This document shows positions 7,869 through 17,000 of a stretch of 38,415 bases of DNA, piece after piece. The translations under genes and the position numbers were made by a program. The first letter of the stretch is position 1. The number at the start of each line of letters is the position of its first letter. The stretch covers positions 1 through 38,415 of the forward strand of contig DAOTUB010000370.1 of the NCBI GenBank assembly GCA_034437455.1, written 5' to 3'. This stretch comes from DAOTUB01 sp034437455. GTDB lineage: Bacteria > Chloroflexota > Anaerolineae > B4-G1. The notes under the pieces were generated by a model. That model was not told the origin of the DNA and did not search any database. It worked only from the letters and a program-made list of their open reading frames with translations.

Positions 7869-9575
7869 ATGAAACGGCTAATTCTAGCAGCGAATATTCT
7901 GATCGTAGCATCCCTGGTACTGGCGGCCTGCGCCGCGCCCACGCCCATTGTAGAAGAGGTAGAGGTGCCGGTGGAAGTGGTCGTCAAAGAGACGGTCATC
8001 GTCGAGGGCACACCAGAGACCGTGGAAAAAGTCGTCACGGCGACGCCGGGTCCCGTGGAGGAAGAGGACACCTCCAAGTTCGGCGGGACGCTCACCATCC
8101 AGGCCGCAGGCATGATTCAGTTCGACTTTGCCCAGTGCGCCGACGACAATTCCTGGTGGGTGATCTCTAACATCTACAGCATGCTCTATCGCATCAACCA
8201 GGACAGGAGCCTCTTCCCCGACATGGCCACCTCCTGGGAGTACGAGGACGACACCACCTTCATCCTGCACCTGCGCGAGGGCGTCATGTGGCAGGACGGC
8301 AACGACGTCTTTCCCGAAGGAGAGAGCCGAGAAGTGACCGCCGACGACGTGGTCTATTCCATCGAGTACGGCGTGAACATGGAAGGCTCGACCCTCTCCG
8401 CCGGGTTCCTGAGTGCCTTTGAATCGGTAGAAGCCCTGGACGACTATACCGTCCAGGTGAACCTCAACAAACCTGACGCGCTTCTCACATCTGGATCGCG
8501 CGGCCTGGGGCACATCGCCATCATCCCCCAGGAGGCAGTCGAGTACTATGGTGAGGACTTTGGCCTGAACCCCGTCGGTTCGGGGCCGTTCGAGTTCGTC
8601 GAGTACAGCCCGGACGAGCACGTCATCCTGCAGCGGAACGAAGACTATTGGAAAGAGCCCTACCTCGACGAGGTCGTCTTTAAGGTCATCCCTGACGAAG
8701 ACGCCGCGCTGATCGCCTTCGAGACAGGCGAGATCGACTGGTTGAGCAGTGTGCCCAAGGACGACGTCGCGCGCCTCAAGGACGACACGCGCTTTATTCT
8801 CCAGACCAGCGGCCTCGAGTGCGGTCCGTGGATCATGTTCGACATGACGGTACCGTACTTCCAGGATCAAGACTTTCGCCAGGCGCTCGCCTACGCGCTG
8901 GACATTGAGGGCATTACCCGGAACGTCGAGGGCGAGCTGTACGCCGGCGGCTGCGGCATCGCCGGCCCTGGCGTGCCCGGCTACGACCCCAACCTGTGCA
9001 AATACTTTCCTTACGATCCCGAAGGCGCGAAGGAACTCTTCGCGGGACTGGGTTGGGAGGACACCGACGGGGACGGCGTGCTGGACAAGGACGGCGAACC
9101 GATGTCGTTCGAGCTGGAGATCTGGAACACGGACCCCATGCCTCGATATGGCGAAGCCATCGCCATCCAGTGGCAAGAGGTCGGGATCGGAGTAGAGCTA
9201 CAGACCGTCGAGTTTGGCACCTGGATCGACGACCTGTTCGCGGGTCCCCAGAAGGCCATGATGGCGTCCGGGTTCTGCACCGATGGCGGCCTGAACGGCG
9301 TCTTTGGCAGAGAAGCCGCTACTTCCGTCGCGTTGGGCTACGACATGCCCGACGTCCACGACGCGCTGGATCTGGCGAACATCACCATCGATCCAGGCGA
9401 GCGGGAAAACATCCTCCGCGACGCTCAGGAGACCATGTTCTCCCAGTACTATGCCATCCCGATGCGCCACTCCACGGGTTACTCGGCCCTCCGTTCCCGA
9501 GTACACGATTGGCTAGGGATTTTCTGGTCCGCAAACGTCTGCACCGAGAACAACAACGTCTGGGTGACCGAATAG
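7869..9575 (+). CDS. ABC transporter substrate-binding lipoprotein, peptide/nickel family (SBP family 5)
   Basis: A 568-residue extracellular solute-binding lipoprotein. The signal peptide MKRLILAANILIVASLVLAA ends in the lipobox LAAC, so a lipidated Cys is expected. A Val/Glu-rich linker with repeated VEV and VEE pieces, TPETVEK and TATPG follows, probably a stalk that holds the binding domain off the membrane. The body has the family 5 look: GGTLTIQ, DMATSWEYEDDTTFILHLREGVMWQDG, a TADDVVYSIEYG segment and NPVGSGPFEFVEY. The substrate is probably an oligopeptide, but sugars or other ligands are possible in this family. I start at ATG 7869, which begins the signal peptide, with AAGGAG at 7850-7855. 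Two permease genes follow; the ATPases are not in the window. Confidence 0.93.
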   Translation: MKRLILAANILIVASLVLAACAAPTPIVEEVEVPVEVVVKETVIVEGTPETVEKVVTATPGPVEEEDTSKFGGTLTIQAAGMIQFDFAQCADDNSWWVISNIYSMLYRINQDRSLFPDMATSWEYEDDTTFILHLREGVMWQDGNDVFPEGESREVTADDVVYSIEYGVNMEGSTLSAGFLSAFESVEALDDYTVQVNLNKPDALLTSGSRGLGHIAIIPQEAVEYYGEDFGLNPVGSGPFEFVEYSPDEHVILQRNEDYWKEPYLDEVVFKVIPDEDAALIAFETGEIDWLSSVPKDDVARLKDDTRFILQTSGLECGPWIMFDMTVPYFQDQDFRQALAYALDIEGITRNVEGELYAGGCGIAGPGVPGYDPNLCKYFPYDPEGAKELFAGLGWEDTDGDGVLDKDGEPMSFELEIWNTDPMPRYGEAIAIQWQEVGIGVELQTVEFGTWIDDLFAGPQKAMMASGFCTDGGLNGVFGREAATSVALGYDMPDVHDALDLANITIDPGERENILRDAQETMFSQYYAIPMRHSTGYSALRSRVHDWLGIFWSANVCTENNNVWVTE

Positions 9576-9597
9576 TCGAGCGGCAATCGAGACATCA

Positions 9598-9632
9598 GGG
9601 CCGGTCGGGCGTCGCACCGGCCGGCCCTTTTT
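9598..9632 (+). terminator. Terminator-like hairpin between binding protein and permease genes
   Basis: GGGCCGG (9598-9604) can pair with CCGGCCC (9621-9627) and is followed by five Ts. GGCCGGT with ACCGGCC is an alternative pairing. It sits 22 bp past the binding-protein stop and 13 bp before the permease start. It probably lets only part of transcription continue, giving an excess of binding protein over permease, a common arrangement in ABC importers. Confidence 0.7.
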
Positions 9633-9645
9633 GTAGGAGGCTTTT

Positions 9646-10593
9646 GTGAGGAGTTATATTCTACAGCGTTTGCTGATTCTATTCCCCTTGCTGCTCGCGA
9701 TCTCGATGGTCACGTTTCTCCTGGCTCACCTGGCGCCCGGCGACCCGGTCATGGCGCGGTTTGGCCTGGACGTCAAACGGATGGAGACGGAGAGGCTCGA
9801 GCAAATCCGCGAGGAACTGGGCCTCAACGATCCTTTGCCCATACAATATCTCCGCTATCTAAAAGATCTGTTGCGGGGCGACATGGGCCGCTCGCTCACC
9901 ACTCACGCGCCGGTCAGCGAGGAGATCGCCTCTCGATTCCCGGCCACCCTCCAACTAACCGTCGCCTCGATGCTCTTTATGCTGATCGTAGCCATTCCAC
10001 TGGGCATCATCTCGGCGGTGAAACGCGGCTCACTGGTGGATAATCTCTGTATGGGAGGGGCGCTACTGGGAGTGTCCATGCCATCCTTCTGGTTCGGCAT
10101 CATGCTGATGCTCCTCTTTTCGCTAAAGCTGGGCTGGCTGCCCAGCACCGGCCGGGGCGACGGCACCTTCTGGGGCACGGTCAAAGCCTTGATCATGCCG
10201 GGAATCACGCTGGGTACCGGGCTGATGGGGTTGGTGACGCGGTTGATGAGATCGAGCATGCTGGAGGTCCTGAGCCAGGACTATATGCGGACGGCGCACG
10301 CCAAGGGTCTGGCGCCGCGGCTGGTGCTGCTCCGGCACGGCCTGCGGAACGCGCTCATCCCGGTGGTGACCGTCGTAGGCGCGCAGTTTGCCACCTTGCT
10401 GGGCGGAACCGTCATCATCGAGACCGTCTTTGCCTGGCCTGGGATCGGGCGGTTGGCAATCGACGCTCTCTCGCGCCGCAATTATCCAGTGATCATGGGA
10501 ACCGTGCTCGTCTTTTCGGTAACTTTTGTGCTGGTCAACCTGCTGGTCGACGTCCTGTACACTCTCATCGACCCGCGCATACGCTACGACTGA
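9646..10593 (+). CDS. ABC transporter permease, DppB-type
   Basis: Inner-membrane permease subunit of 315 residues, the usual length for DppB/OppB proteins. It opens with the family pattern MRSYILQRLLILFPLLLAISMV and HLAPGDP, has about six membrane helices, and near residue 215 carries the EAA-loop region (YMRTAHAKGLAPRLVLLRHGLRNALIP) that docks on the ATPase. The end, LVDVLYTLIDPRIRYD, is typical. The start is GTG 9646 with GGAGG shortly upstream. It forms a heterodimer with the product of the next gene, 9 bp downstream, and receives substrate from the preceding lipoprotein. Confidence 0.94.
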   Translation: MRSYILQRLLILFPLLLAISMVTFLLAHLAPGDPVMARFGLDVKRMETERLEQIREELGLNDPLPIQYLRYLKDLLRGDMGRSLTTHAPVSEEIASRFPATLQLTVASMLFMLIVAIPLGIISAVKRGSLVDNLCMGGALLGVSMPSFWFGIMLMLLFSLKLGWLPSTGRGDGTFWGTVKALIMPGITLGTGLMGLVTRLMRSSMLEVLSQDYMRTAHAKGLAPRLVLLRHGLRNALIPVVTVVGAQFATLLGGTVIIETVFAWPGIGRLAIDALSRRNYPVIMGTVLVFSVTFVLVNLLVDVLYTLIDPRIRYD

Positions 10594-10602
10594 GAGGAAC
10601 CT

Positions 10603-11484
10603 ATGACAGAACCAACGAAAGAAAGTTACCGGTCAGGCAGAGGTTCACCGTGGCGATATGCGATACGCCAGGTGCTGCGCAATCGCTTTGCGGTCGTGGG
10701 CCTGGTGATTCTCGCCATCATGATCCTGTTAGCCATCGGCGCGCCCTGGATCACGCCCCACGACCCATACGCAATGGATCTGGCCAAGGGCCTGCAACCG
10801 CCTAACCCCCCAGAACATCTGCTGGGCACCGATGAACTGGGACGCGATCTCGTGACCCGCTTGATCTACGGCGCTCGCGTCTCGCTGACCGTGGGGCTGA
10901 TCGTCGTCGGCATCGCGGGCAGCATCGGAGTCACGCTGGGGGCGATCAGCGGCTACTATGGCGGCGTGATCGACCAGATCATCATGCGGCTGGTAGACGT
11001 GCTGTTCGCCTTCCCGTTTCTGGTACTGGCTATCGCAGTCGTGGCCATCATCGGTCCCAGCTTGACGAACATGATGATCGTGTTGGGGTGTGTTAACTGG
11101 ATTTATTACGCCCGGCTGGTGCGGGGACAGGTCCTTTCTCTGCGCGAGGCAGAATACGTCGACGCCGCCCGCGTGGTCGGCGCGAGCGACGGGCGCATCA
11201 TCTTGAGCCACATTCTACCCAACTGTCTGGGCGTGGTGATCGTACAAGCTACCTTTGGAGTGGCTACTTCTATCCTGGCCGCCTCTGGGTTGAGCTTCCT
11301 GGGGATGGGCGCACAACCCCCGACGGCAGAATGGGGCGCCATGTTGTTCGCCGCCAAGAAAAACCTGCGCCACTATCCCATCATGGCGATCGCGCCAGGG
11401 ATGGCGATCATGATCGCGGTGATGTCGATCAACTTCGTGGGCGACGCCCTACGCGACGCCCTCGATCCCCGCTTGCGCGTCTGA
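10603..11484 (+). CDS. ABC transporter permease, DppC-type
   Basis: Second permease of the peptide-type importer, 293 residues. The first membrane helix lies at about residues 26-48, then the DPYAMDLAKGLQPPNPPEHL region and the strongly conserved LLGTDELGRDLVTRLIYGARVSL. The ATPase-docking loop reads YVDAARVVGASDGRIILSH. The ending FVGDALRDALDPRLRV is standard. It starts 9 bp after the partner permease, presumably translationally coupled. No DppD/DppF-like ATPase gene follows, so the ATPases must be encoded elsewhere or shared with other transporters. Confidence 0.94.
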   Translation: MTEPTKESYRSGRGSPWRYAIRQVLRNRFAVVGLVILAIMILLAIGAPWITPHDPYAMDLAKGLQPPNPPEHLLGTDELGRDLVTRLIYGARVSLTVGLIVVGIAGSIGVTLGAISGYYGGVIDQIIMRLVDVLFAFPFLVLAIAVVAIIGPSLTNMMIVLGCVNWIYYARLVRGQVLSLREAEYVDAARVVGASDGRIILSHILPNCLGVVIVQATFGVATSILAASGLSFLGMGAQPPTAEWGAMLFAAKKNLRHYPIMAIAPGMAIMIAVMSINFVGDALRDALDPRLRV

Positions 11485-11498
11485 GTTTTTGACAAGTA

Positions 11499-11531
11499 AG
11501 GTGCAACGCACTTGGCAAGTGCGTTGCACCT
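11499..11531. terminator. Perfect palindrome, likely bidirectional terminator; dispersed repeat copy
   Basis: AGGTGCAACGCACTTG at 11499-11514 is followed after one G by its exact reverse complement, giving a 33-nt palindrome with a stem of about 15 bp. It lies between the convergent permease and M14 peptidase genes, 14 bp and 7 bp from their stops, which suits a two-way terminator. It lacks a clear T-run. A copy with one changed base, breaking the symmetry, lies at 27439-27471. Confidence 0.7.
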
Positions 11532-11538
11532 GATGCAC

Positions 11539-12909
11539 CTACCGCCCGGCGGCGAAACCCGCCGCCAGCAGCGCGCTCCCCAACTGCACGCGCACCAACC
11601 GCTGGATCGGGATGACGTTGTAATTCAGTTCATCTTCCAGTTCAGAGTTGCGTGCCTCAAAGGTCGCCCGGGCCGCCGCGCGCGCGGCGGCCAACGACGG
11701 AGTTTCGCCCGTCTCGGCGATCTGGACATCGAGCAGGCGGACGAACATCCCCAGGCTCAACAGCCGGTAGAAACGGCCGATCACCAGGCTGTCGAACTTT
11801 TCTGCCATCGTCGCCGTCTCGTCCGTCTTGGGGTCCGTCTTGGCCCAGTGTTCGTGGGCGACCAGGTGCCGCTCGAACGTCCGCAACGTCTCCGCGATCG
11901 CATCGCGGAAAGGAGACGTCACCGTCAGATCATCCTTCACGGCCTCGTATTGCTCCTGCAAAAAGCCGACGTACTCTTTGGCATATTCCAGCCCCTGCAA
12001 GATCGCCTCTCTGCGCGTCAGATCCGACGGCGCGGTATCGTGGATCGCCGGGTCGTAAAAGTAGGGCATCTCGCATATCAGGCAGAAGGGATCGCTGAAC
12101 TGGCGGATATAGTCAAAGCTGGCCGTGCCCCCCGATATAATCTCTGCCGGGTCGCCGCCGGTGTGCTCCTCGATAAAGTCGTACCCCTCGGCGACCATCG
12201 GCACCTTGTAGATCGCGCTGGCGTACTCGGTCACGTAGGGCATCTCTGGCTCGCCCAGGTGCATGGGGAGTTCCTGGCTTTCGACCAATTTGTGGAACGG
12301 TTCGTACAACGGCTCGGCCTCCTCCGAGATGTAAAAGTAGGCTCCGCCAAAGCCCGCGTTGTGGAGCGAGTAGACAAAGTCGGGCTTGATCTGCTCGACC
12401 AGCTCCATCAGCGCCCTGGTCTCGGGCAGCGGGTTGTTAAACTGGAGCGTCTTGTACTCGACGGGGAAGGTCCATTCCACCTGCTGGTAGGCGGGCGGGC
12501 GGTAAAAGTTACGGGCATAATTCCCCACCGAAAAGGGCCCCTTGAACCAACCCTCGTTGAGGCGCGTGCCGTCGGGGTCGATGCACTTGATCATGTACCA
12601 GGTGTAGCCCAGCGACTCGCACAGCGCGTCGTCCTCCGCCAGCCGGAGCGACAGGTATTCGAGCATCATGCTGCCGATCGGCTCGTTGGGATGGGGCATG
12701 GCAAAAAGCAGCGCCTTTTTGGGGCCATTGCCTATTTTGAGCGCCTCGATGGGATCGCCCTGACGCGAGTGACCGACGGGCAGGATCTCGACCACGTCGG
12801 GATACTTGTCTGTCAATCGGCGCGTGCTGGCTTTCAATTCGTCCACGGTGAGAAAGGTCTGGTAGTCGGGGACGTCGTTGAGAATGTTGAGTACGTCGTC
12901 GAATTTCAT
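11539..12909 (-). CDS. M14-family zinc carboxypeptidase-like protein
   Basis: 456 residues, cytoplasmic as no signal peptide is visible. Zinc ligands are readable: HPNEP gives H73 and E76 (HxxE), and SLHNAG gives H183. A Glu in LICEMPYF (E280) is a candidate catalytic base. These fit peptidase family M14 (metallocarboxypeptidases). The C-terminal 150 residues are helical and are not part of the core fold. The specificity is unknown; M14 members cleave C-terminal residues, peptidoglycan peptides or polyglutamate tails. The start at ATG 12909 has GGAGG 11 nt upstream. It is a single gene, convergent with the peptide transporter, so a link to imported peptides is possible but only a guess. Confidence 0.85.
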   Translation of the reverse strand: MKFDDVLNILNDVPDYQTFLTVDELKASTRRLTDKYPDVVEILPVGHSRQGDPIEALKIGNGPKKALLFAMPHPNEPIGSMMLEYLSLRLAEDDALCESLGYTWYMIKCIDPDGTRLNEGWFKGPFSVGNYARNFYRPPAYQQVEWTFPVEYKTLQFNNPLPETRALMELVEQIKPDFVYSLHNAGFGGAYFYISEEAEPLYEPFHKLVESQELPMHLGEPEMPYVTEYASAIYKVPMVAEGYDFIEEHTGGDPAEIISGGTASFDYIRQFSDPFCLICEMPYFYDPAIHDTAPSDLTRREAILQGLEYAKEYVGFLQEQYEAVKDDLTVTSPFRDAIAETLRTFERHLVAHEHWAKTDPKTDETATMAEKFDSLVIGRFYRLLSLGMFVRLLDVQIAETGETPSLAAARAAARATFEARNSELEDELNYNVIPIQRLVRVQLGSALLAAGFAAGR

Positions 12910-12963
12910 AAGTTGTTATACCTCCAGTTGAGTTGTCATATGGGTGTGTTCCAAATGGGTTGA

Positions 12964-13007
12964 GTAGCCGCGCTTTCCATAGCGCGCGGTATGGAAAGCG
13001 CGACTAC
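12964..13007. repeat. Dispersed hairpin repeat, copy 3 (single long hairpin form)
   Basis: GTAGCCGCGCTTTCCATA pairs with TATGGAAAGCGCGACTAC over 18 positions with one G-U pair and an 8-nt loop. It shares TAGCCGCGCTTTCCATAGCG with copy 1 but lacks the second CGAGGT hairpin, as if rebuilt into one symmetric stem. It lies 49 bp past the end of the gene at 13057-13458 and may end that transcript, though no T-run is seen. Confidence 0.8.
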
Positions 13008-13056
13008 CTCTAACCGAAATGAAATTGTCACATTAACCAACATAAATTACGGACGG

Positions 13057-13458
13057 TCAACGGCGAAGAATCGTCGCGATCACGACGCCGAGCAACCCCA
13101 TCGGAATCGTCGTGACCAGGATCACGAATCCCTGGGGAAGTACCTGAGAGAGAAAGGGAGTGGACACGATCAGCTCCAAGTAAGAAAAGTACTCGCCCAG
13201 GAAGGACCAAAATACATAACTCCACACGCCGACAAATATCAGCACGGCCAACACCGGCGCTGCTACCGTCGACCACAAGGCGTCCTCGTTGACGAGAGCC
13301 AACAGAACACCGCAGCCGATGGCAAAGACCCCCATCCACACCAGCCCACCCTGCCACAGGGCAAAATCCTTTATCTCCGAGACCGTCATCGTGTCCACGT
13401 AGGCCAGCACCAACGCCGCCGCGATGGTGGCCGTCCATTGCCGCACTTTTGGATGCAT
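13057..13458 (-). CDS. Small membrane protein with about four transmembrane helices
   Basis: 133 residues, nearly all hydrophobic. Likely helices are at about 8-25, 38-56, 63-86 and 108-130, with a short acidic stretch (VNEDALW) between the second and third. It is not a family I recognise. The start codon lies 5 bp after the upstream gene's stop, and a GAGGAG ribosome site overlaps that gene's end, so the two are translated together. It is the last gene of the long minus-strand run that contains the second kinase, so it may be a membrane partner or target of that system, or simply a passenger. Confidence 0.75.
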   Translation of the reverse strand: MHPKVRQWTATIAAALVLAYVDTMTVSEIKDFALWQGGLVWMGVFAIGCGVLLALVNEDALWSTVAAPVLAVLIFVGVWSYVFWSFLGEYFSYLELIVSTPFLSQVLPQGFVILVTTIPMGLLGVVIATILRR

Positions 13459-13463
13459 ACGCT

Positions 13464-14000
13464 TTACTCCTCGAAATCGGCGCGCAACCGGATCTCGCTC
13501 TCCTCGCGCGAGTAAGGCAACATGGTCGTGAACCTGGCGCTCGCATACCAGGACATTGAGCCAACACGCTGCGCTTGCCGGACGATCTCCATCTGGGTGG
13601 AATAGATGTAAAGAGTGAATTCCAGGTCGAGTCCCTGGTCGGGAGCCAAGACCTGCTCGATGTTCGTGCTCTCTCGCCGGGCAACGGTGTCTACCGCGTC
13701 GGGGTCCGTGCCCAGGTACGTGCTGTAGCTGCCGCTAATCCGCTCGCCGTTGAGAAAAAGCTCAAAGCGGTACCGCCTGATATCCATATCCAGAGGCGAT
13801 TCGTTCTGCACCCGGAGGCGGACGTGAGCGCGGGGGTTCTCGTCGTCGATGACTTGCAGGTCGATGATCGCGAGATTCAAGCCGCGCGCGCCCTTGACCG
13901 CCCGGATGTAGTTGAATACGTCCCTTCCGAGCATAAGCGCGGCAGCCATTCCCATCAGAATGAGCAAGATGTAAGCGAAACGTTGCACGGAGCGATCCAA
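13464..14000 (-). CDS. Membrane-anchored protein with LEA14/WHy-like domain
   Basis: 178 residues. An N-terminal membrane helix (about 8-25) leads to an outside-facing domain. The region about 44-145 has the pattern of LEA type-2/WHy domains: a strand reading LNLAIIDLQVIDDENPRAHV, RVQNESPLDMDIRRYRFEL, then FLNGERISGSYS. In that family the immunoglobulin-like fold is linked to desiccation or stress tolerance; the match here is by eye only. I choose TTG at 14000 because GGAGG lies 6 nt ahead and the anchor begins there. It starts 22 bp after kinase paralog 2 and is coupled to the next membrane protein. Confidence 0.7.
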   Translation of the reverse strand: MDRSVQRFAYILLILMGMAAALMLGRDVFNYIRAVKGARGLNLAIIDLQVIDDENPRAHVRLRVQNESPLDMDIRRYRFELFLNGERISGSYSTYLGTDPDAVDTVARRESTNIEQVLAPDQGLDLEFTLYIYSTQMEIVRQAQRVGSMSWYASARFTTMLPYSREESEIRLRADFEE

Positions 14001-14022
14001 TTCAACCCTCCTCTACCAGCAC

Positions 14023-17000
14023 CTACCGACTTTTCCACGCTTCGATGATCTCGCGGTGGGCGGGTACGTTTTCCAGGAAAGAGCGCTGCATCTCCTCGTC
14101 GTCTATTTTCGCAGCCCGCTCTTGCAACAACCGGTAGGCGGTATTCAAGATGTCCTCAGCACGAGAATCCTGATTGGTGCGCAAAACGCGGTAGCAGGTC
14201 AGGTACATCCGGAAGGGTTCCGCCATCTCGTCCGGCGGTCTTGTTTCCAGGCGTTTCAAAATCTTCTCCACGTGGGCCTGGGCTTGCGCCAGGTTCCCCT
14301 GGGCCAGGCTCACGCGAGCCAGACCGGCCAGAGACTCTATGGTTAGATCATACAGTCTCGACTCGTCCCGCAACGTCAAAACCTGCCGATAGGCATTGGC
14401 GGCCTCCTCCAGGCGACCCTCGCCCTCCCAAGCATAGCCCAGAGCTACCCAGGCGATCGCCTGGTCGACCAGGTTGCCGCTTTTTTGTGCCAGGGGCAGC
14501 GCCTTTTGAGCATATTCCAGAGCAGCTTGACTATCCCCCCGATCACGGTAGAGCACACTCAGATCGCTCAACCCTAACACTTCCAGCATTAAGGCATCGA
14601 GCTCGCGACCAATGGCCAGAGTCTGTTCAAAATAGATTTGGGCCTGGGCATAGTCGCCTTGAATTCTGGCGAGAAGACCCAGTTGTTCCACCGCAAATCC
14701 CCCGTACAAGCGGTCACCAGTCTCGCGCAAGATGCGCAGGGACTGTTCATTATAGCGACTCGCTTGAGCATAGTCGCCTCGTTCTCTGGCAAGCATGCCC
14801 AGGTTGCCCACCGCAAATCCCTCCACCCGCCGGTCGCCAATCTCCTGGGCGATGCGCAGGGTCTGTTCGTAGTAAGCTTGGGCCTCGGCATAGTCGCCGT
14901 TCTCCCGGTGAAAGCCGCCCAGCAGGTTGAGCGTCTCGCCCTCGCCCTGCCGATCGTCAAGCTCGCGGCTAATGCGCAAGGACTGTTCCAAATAGAGCTT
15001 GCCCCTGGTAAAATCTCCCCGTTGATAAGAGGTCACTAGGCTGAGATCGCGCAAGCTGCCGGCTTCCACCTGGCGCAATCCTGCCGCCTGGGCGAGGGCC
15101 AGACTCTGCTCCAGGGGCGATTGGGCGGCTGCGTAATCCCCCTGACGCCAAAGCGCCCGCCCCCATCGCAGATATGCTGTCGCTTCACTCTCCACATCGC
15201 CAGAGGCTTGTGCCAGGCCGATGGCTCGCTGTGCGCTGGCAATCGCCGCTGCGTAATCGCCGACGGCCTCGGCATAACTAATCCGGCGCAAGGCTACCTC
15301 GAGCCGACGAGTATCCTCATCCAGCGCCTCGGCCAGTTCTCCCAATGCTGTCAAATCCTGATCCTGGGCCTCGCGCGCGCCCTGCAAATCGTACACCTTT
15401 TCTCGGGTCAACAGGGCGTCGTAACGTTTGCCCCACTCATTCTCTGCCATCAGGTCGAGGGCGCGACTCAGGTAGTTGAGCGCCTCTGTGTTGGCAAAAT
15501 GAGCCGCCGCCTGTTCCCCGGCTCGCGTCAGATAAACGATGGCCTGCTCCATCTCACCGGCCTGCTCCAGGTGATCGGCGATCAAGCCCAGATGCTCACC
15601 CACCTCCTCATCGCTGCGGGCCATCAGCCAGGCCGCCGCCCGGCTGTGAACCTCCTGCCGCTCCTCTTCTGGGATGCTTTCGTAGCTCACCTCCCGCACG
15701 ATGGGGCTGTTGAACAGATACTCTCTCTCCCCCGCAAAGGCCGACTCATCCCGTTCCTCCACCAACCCTTGCGCCACCCCTTCGCGCAAGGCGACTCGAA
15801 CCCGCTGCCAGGGCGCCTGTCCCACCTCCGCCACGCCTCCTTCCCAGAACACCGATCCCACGATCGCCGCCCAGCGCAGCGCCTGACGTGTCTCTGCAGA
15901 CAGCCGGTTCAGGTGTTGCCACACCGTCTGACGGATGCTCTCCGGCAAGCGCGCTTCTCGCAGGGCTTTGTGATCTACTCGCCAACCCTCCACCGTCCGC
16001 TGGAGCACCACGCCATCCTCCGCCAGGGCGCAGATCATCTCTTGCACAAAGAAGGTGTTGCCCCCCGTCGTTCGCTGTACCCGCTCCGTCAAAAGCGCGG
16101 GCAACTCGTCTAAACCCAACATCGAACGGACCAGCTCTGTGGTATCTTTTGGCGGTAGGGGTTGCAGCGGGATACGTTGGACCCGCTCTCCCCCCAACAT
16201 CGCCAGCAGGTGTTCTGGGCCAACCTCGTCATCACGGTAAGTCACGCACACCTGCAACCCCACGGCTCCAGGCGTTCGCGTCAGAAAGCGCAACAACTCC
16301 AGCGTGGCCTCGTCAGCCCAGTGAGCGTCTTCGATCGCGATCACCGTGGGCCGCAGCTTTGCCGCCGCCCGCAACACCTGGGCAATGGCGCGGTTCAGAC
16401 GCAACTGTGCCGCCTGCGGTTCCAAATCTACCGGCGGTGCAAGCGCTTGCATGTAATTCCGTCCCCACAACTCGGGCAAGATCGTCGCCAGCACCGGCCC
16501 TGCCTGCTCCAACCCCGCATCGTCTGCGCCTTCCACGTAGCGAAGCAACACCCGCAGCGCCTCACGCCACGGACGATACGCGCCACCGCCCTCTACACAC
16601 TGCCCACGTGCTACCCGCGCGCCCTCCAGCTCCACCCGCACGATGAACTCTTCCAGCAAGCGCGTCTTGCCCACCCCACCCTCACCGCTCACCAGCACCA
16701 ACTTTTCCTCACTTGCCTGAGCTTGTTCCCATGCTGTCTGGAGTACTCCGAACTCGGCCTCTCGGTTCACAAAGCGCGTGCGCAAGGCGTAGCTGCTCGC
16801 CGTCTCCCTTGTCTCCAGTTCGTACGCGCTCCCGGTGACCTCGTTCACCGCCTGGATCACCTCGTTCGCGCTCCGGTAGCGAGCATCGGGAGACTCGACC
16901 ATCAACCGGGCAATCACACCCCCGATCCCCTTCGGAATCTGGTTCTGCTCCGCCAATACTTCGTCCAGCGCAAACCGAATCAACCGCTCCCTGCCCGGCC

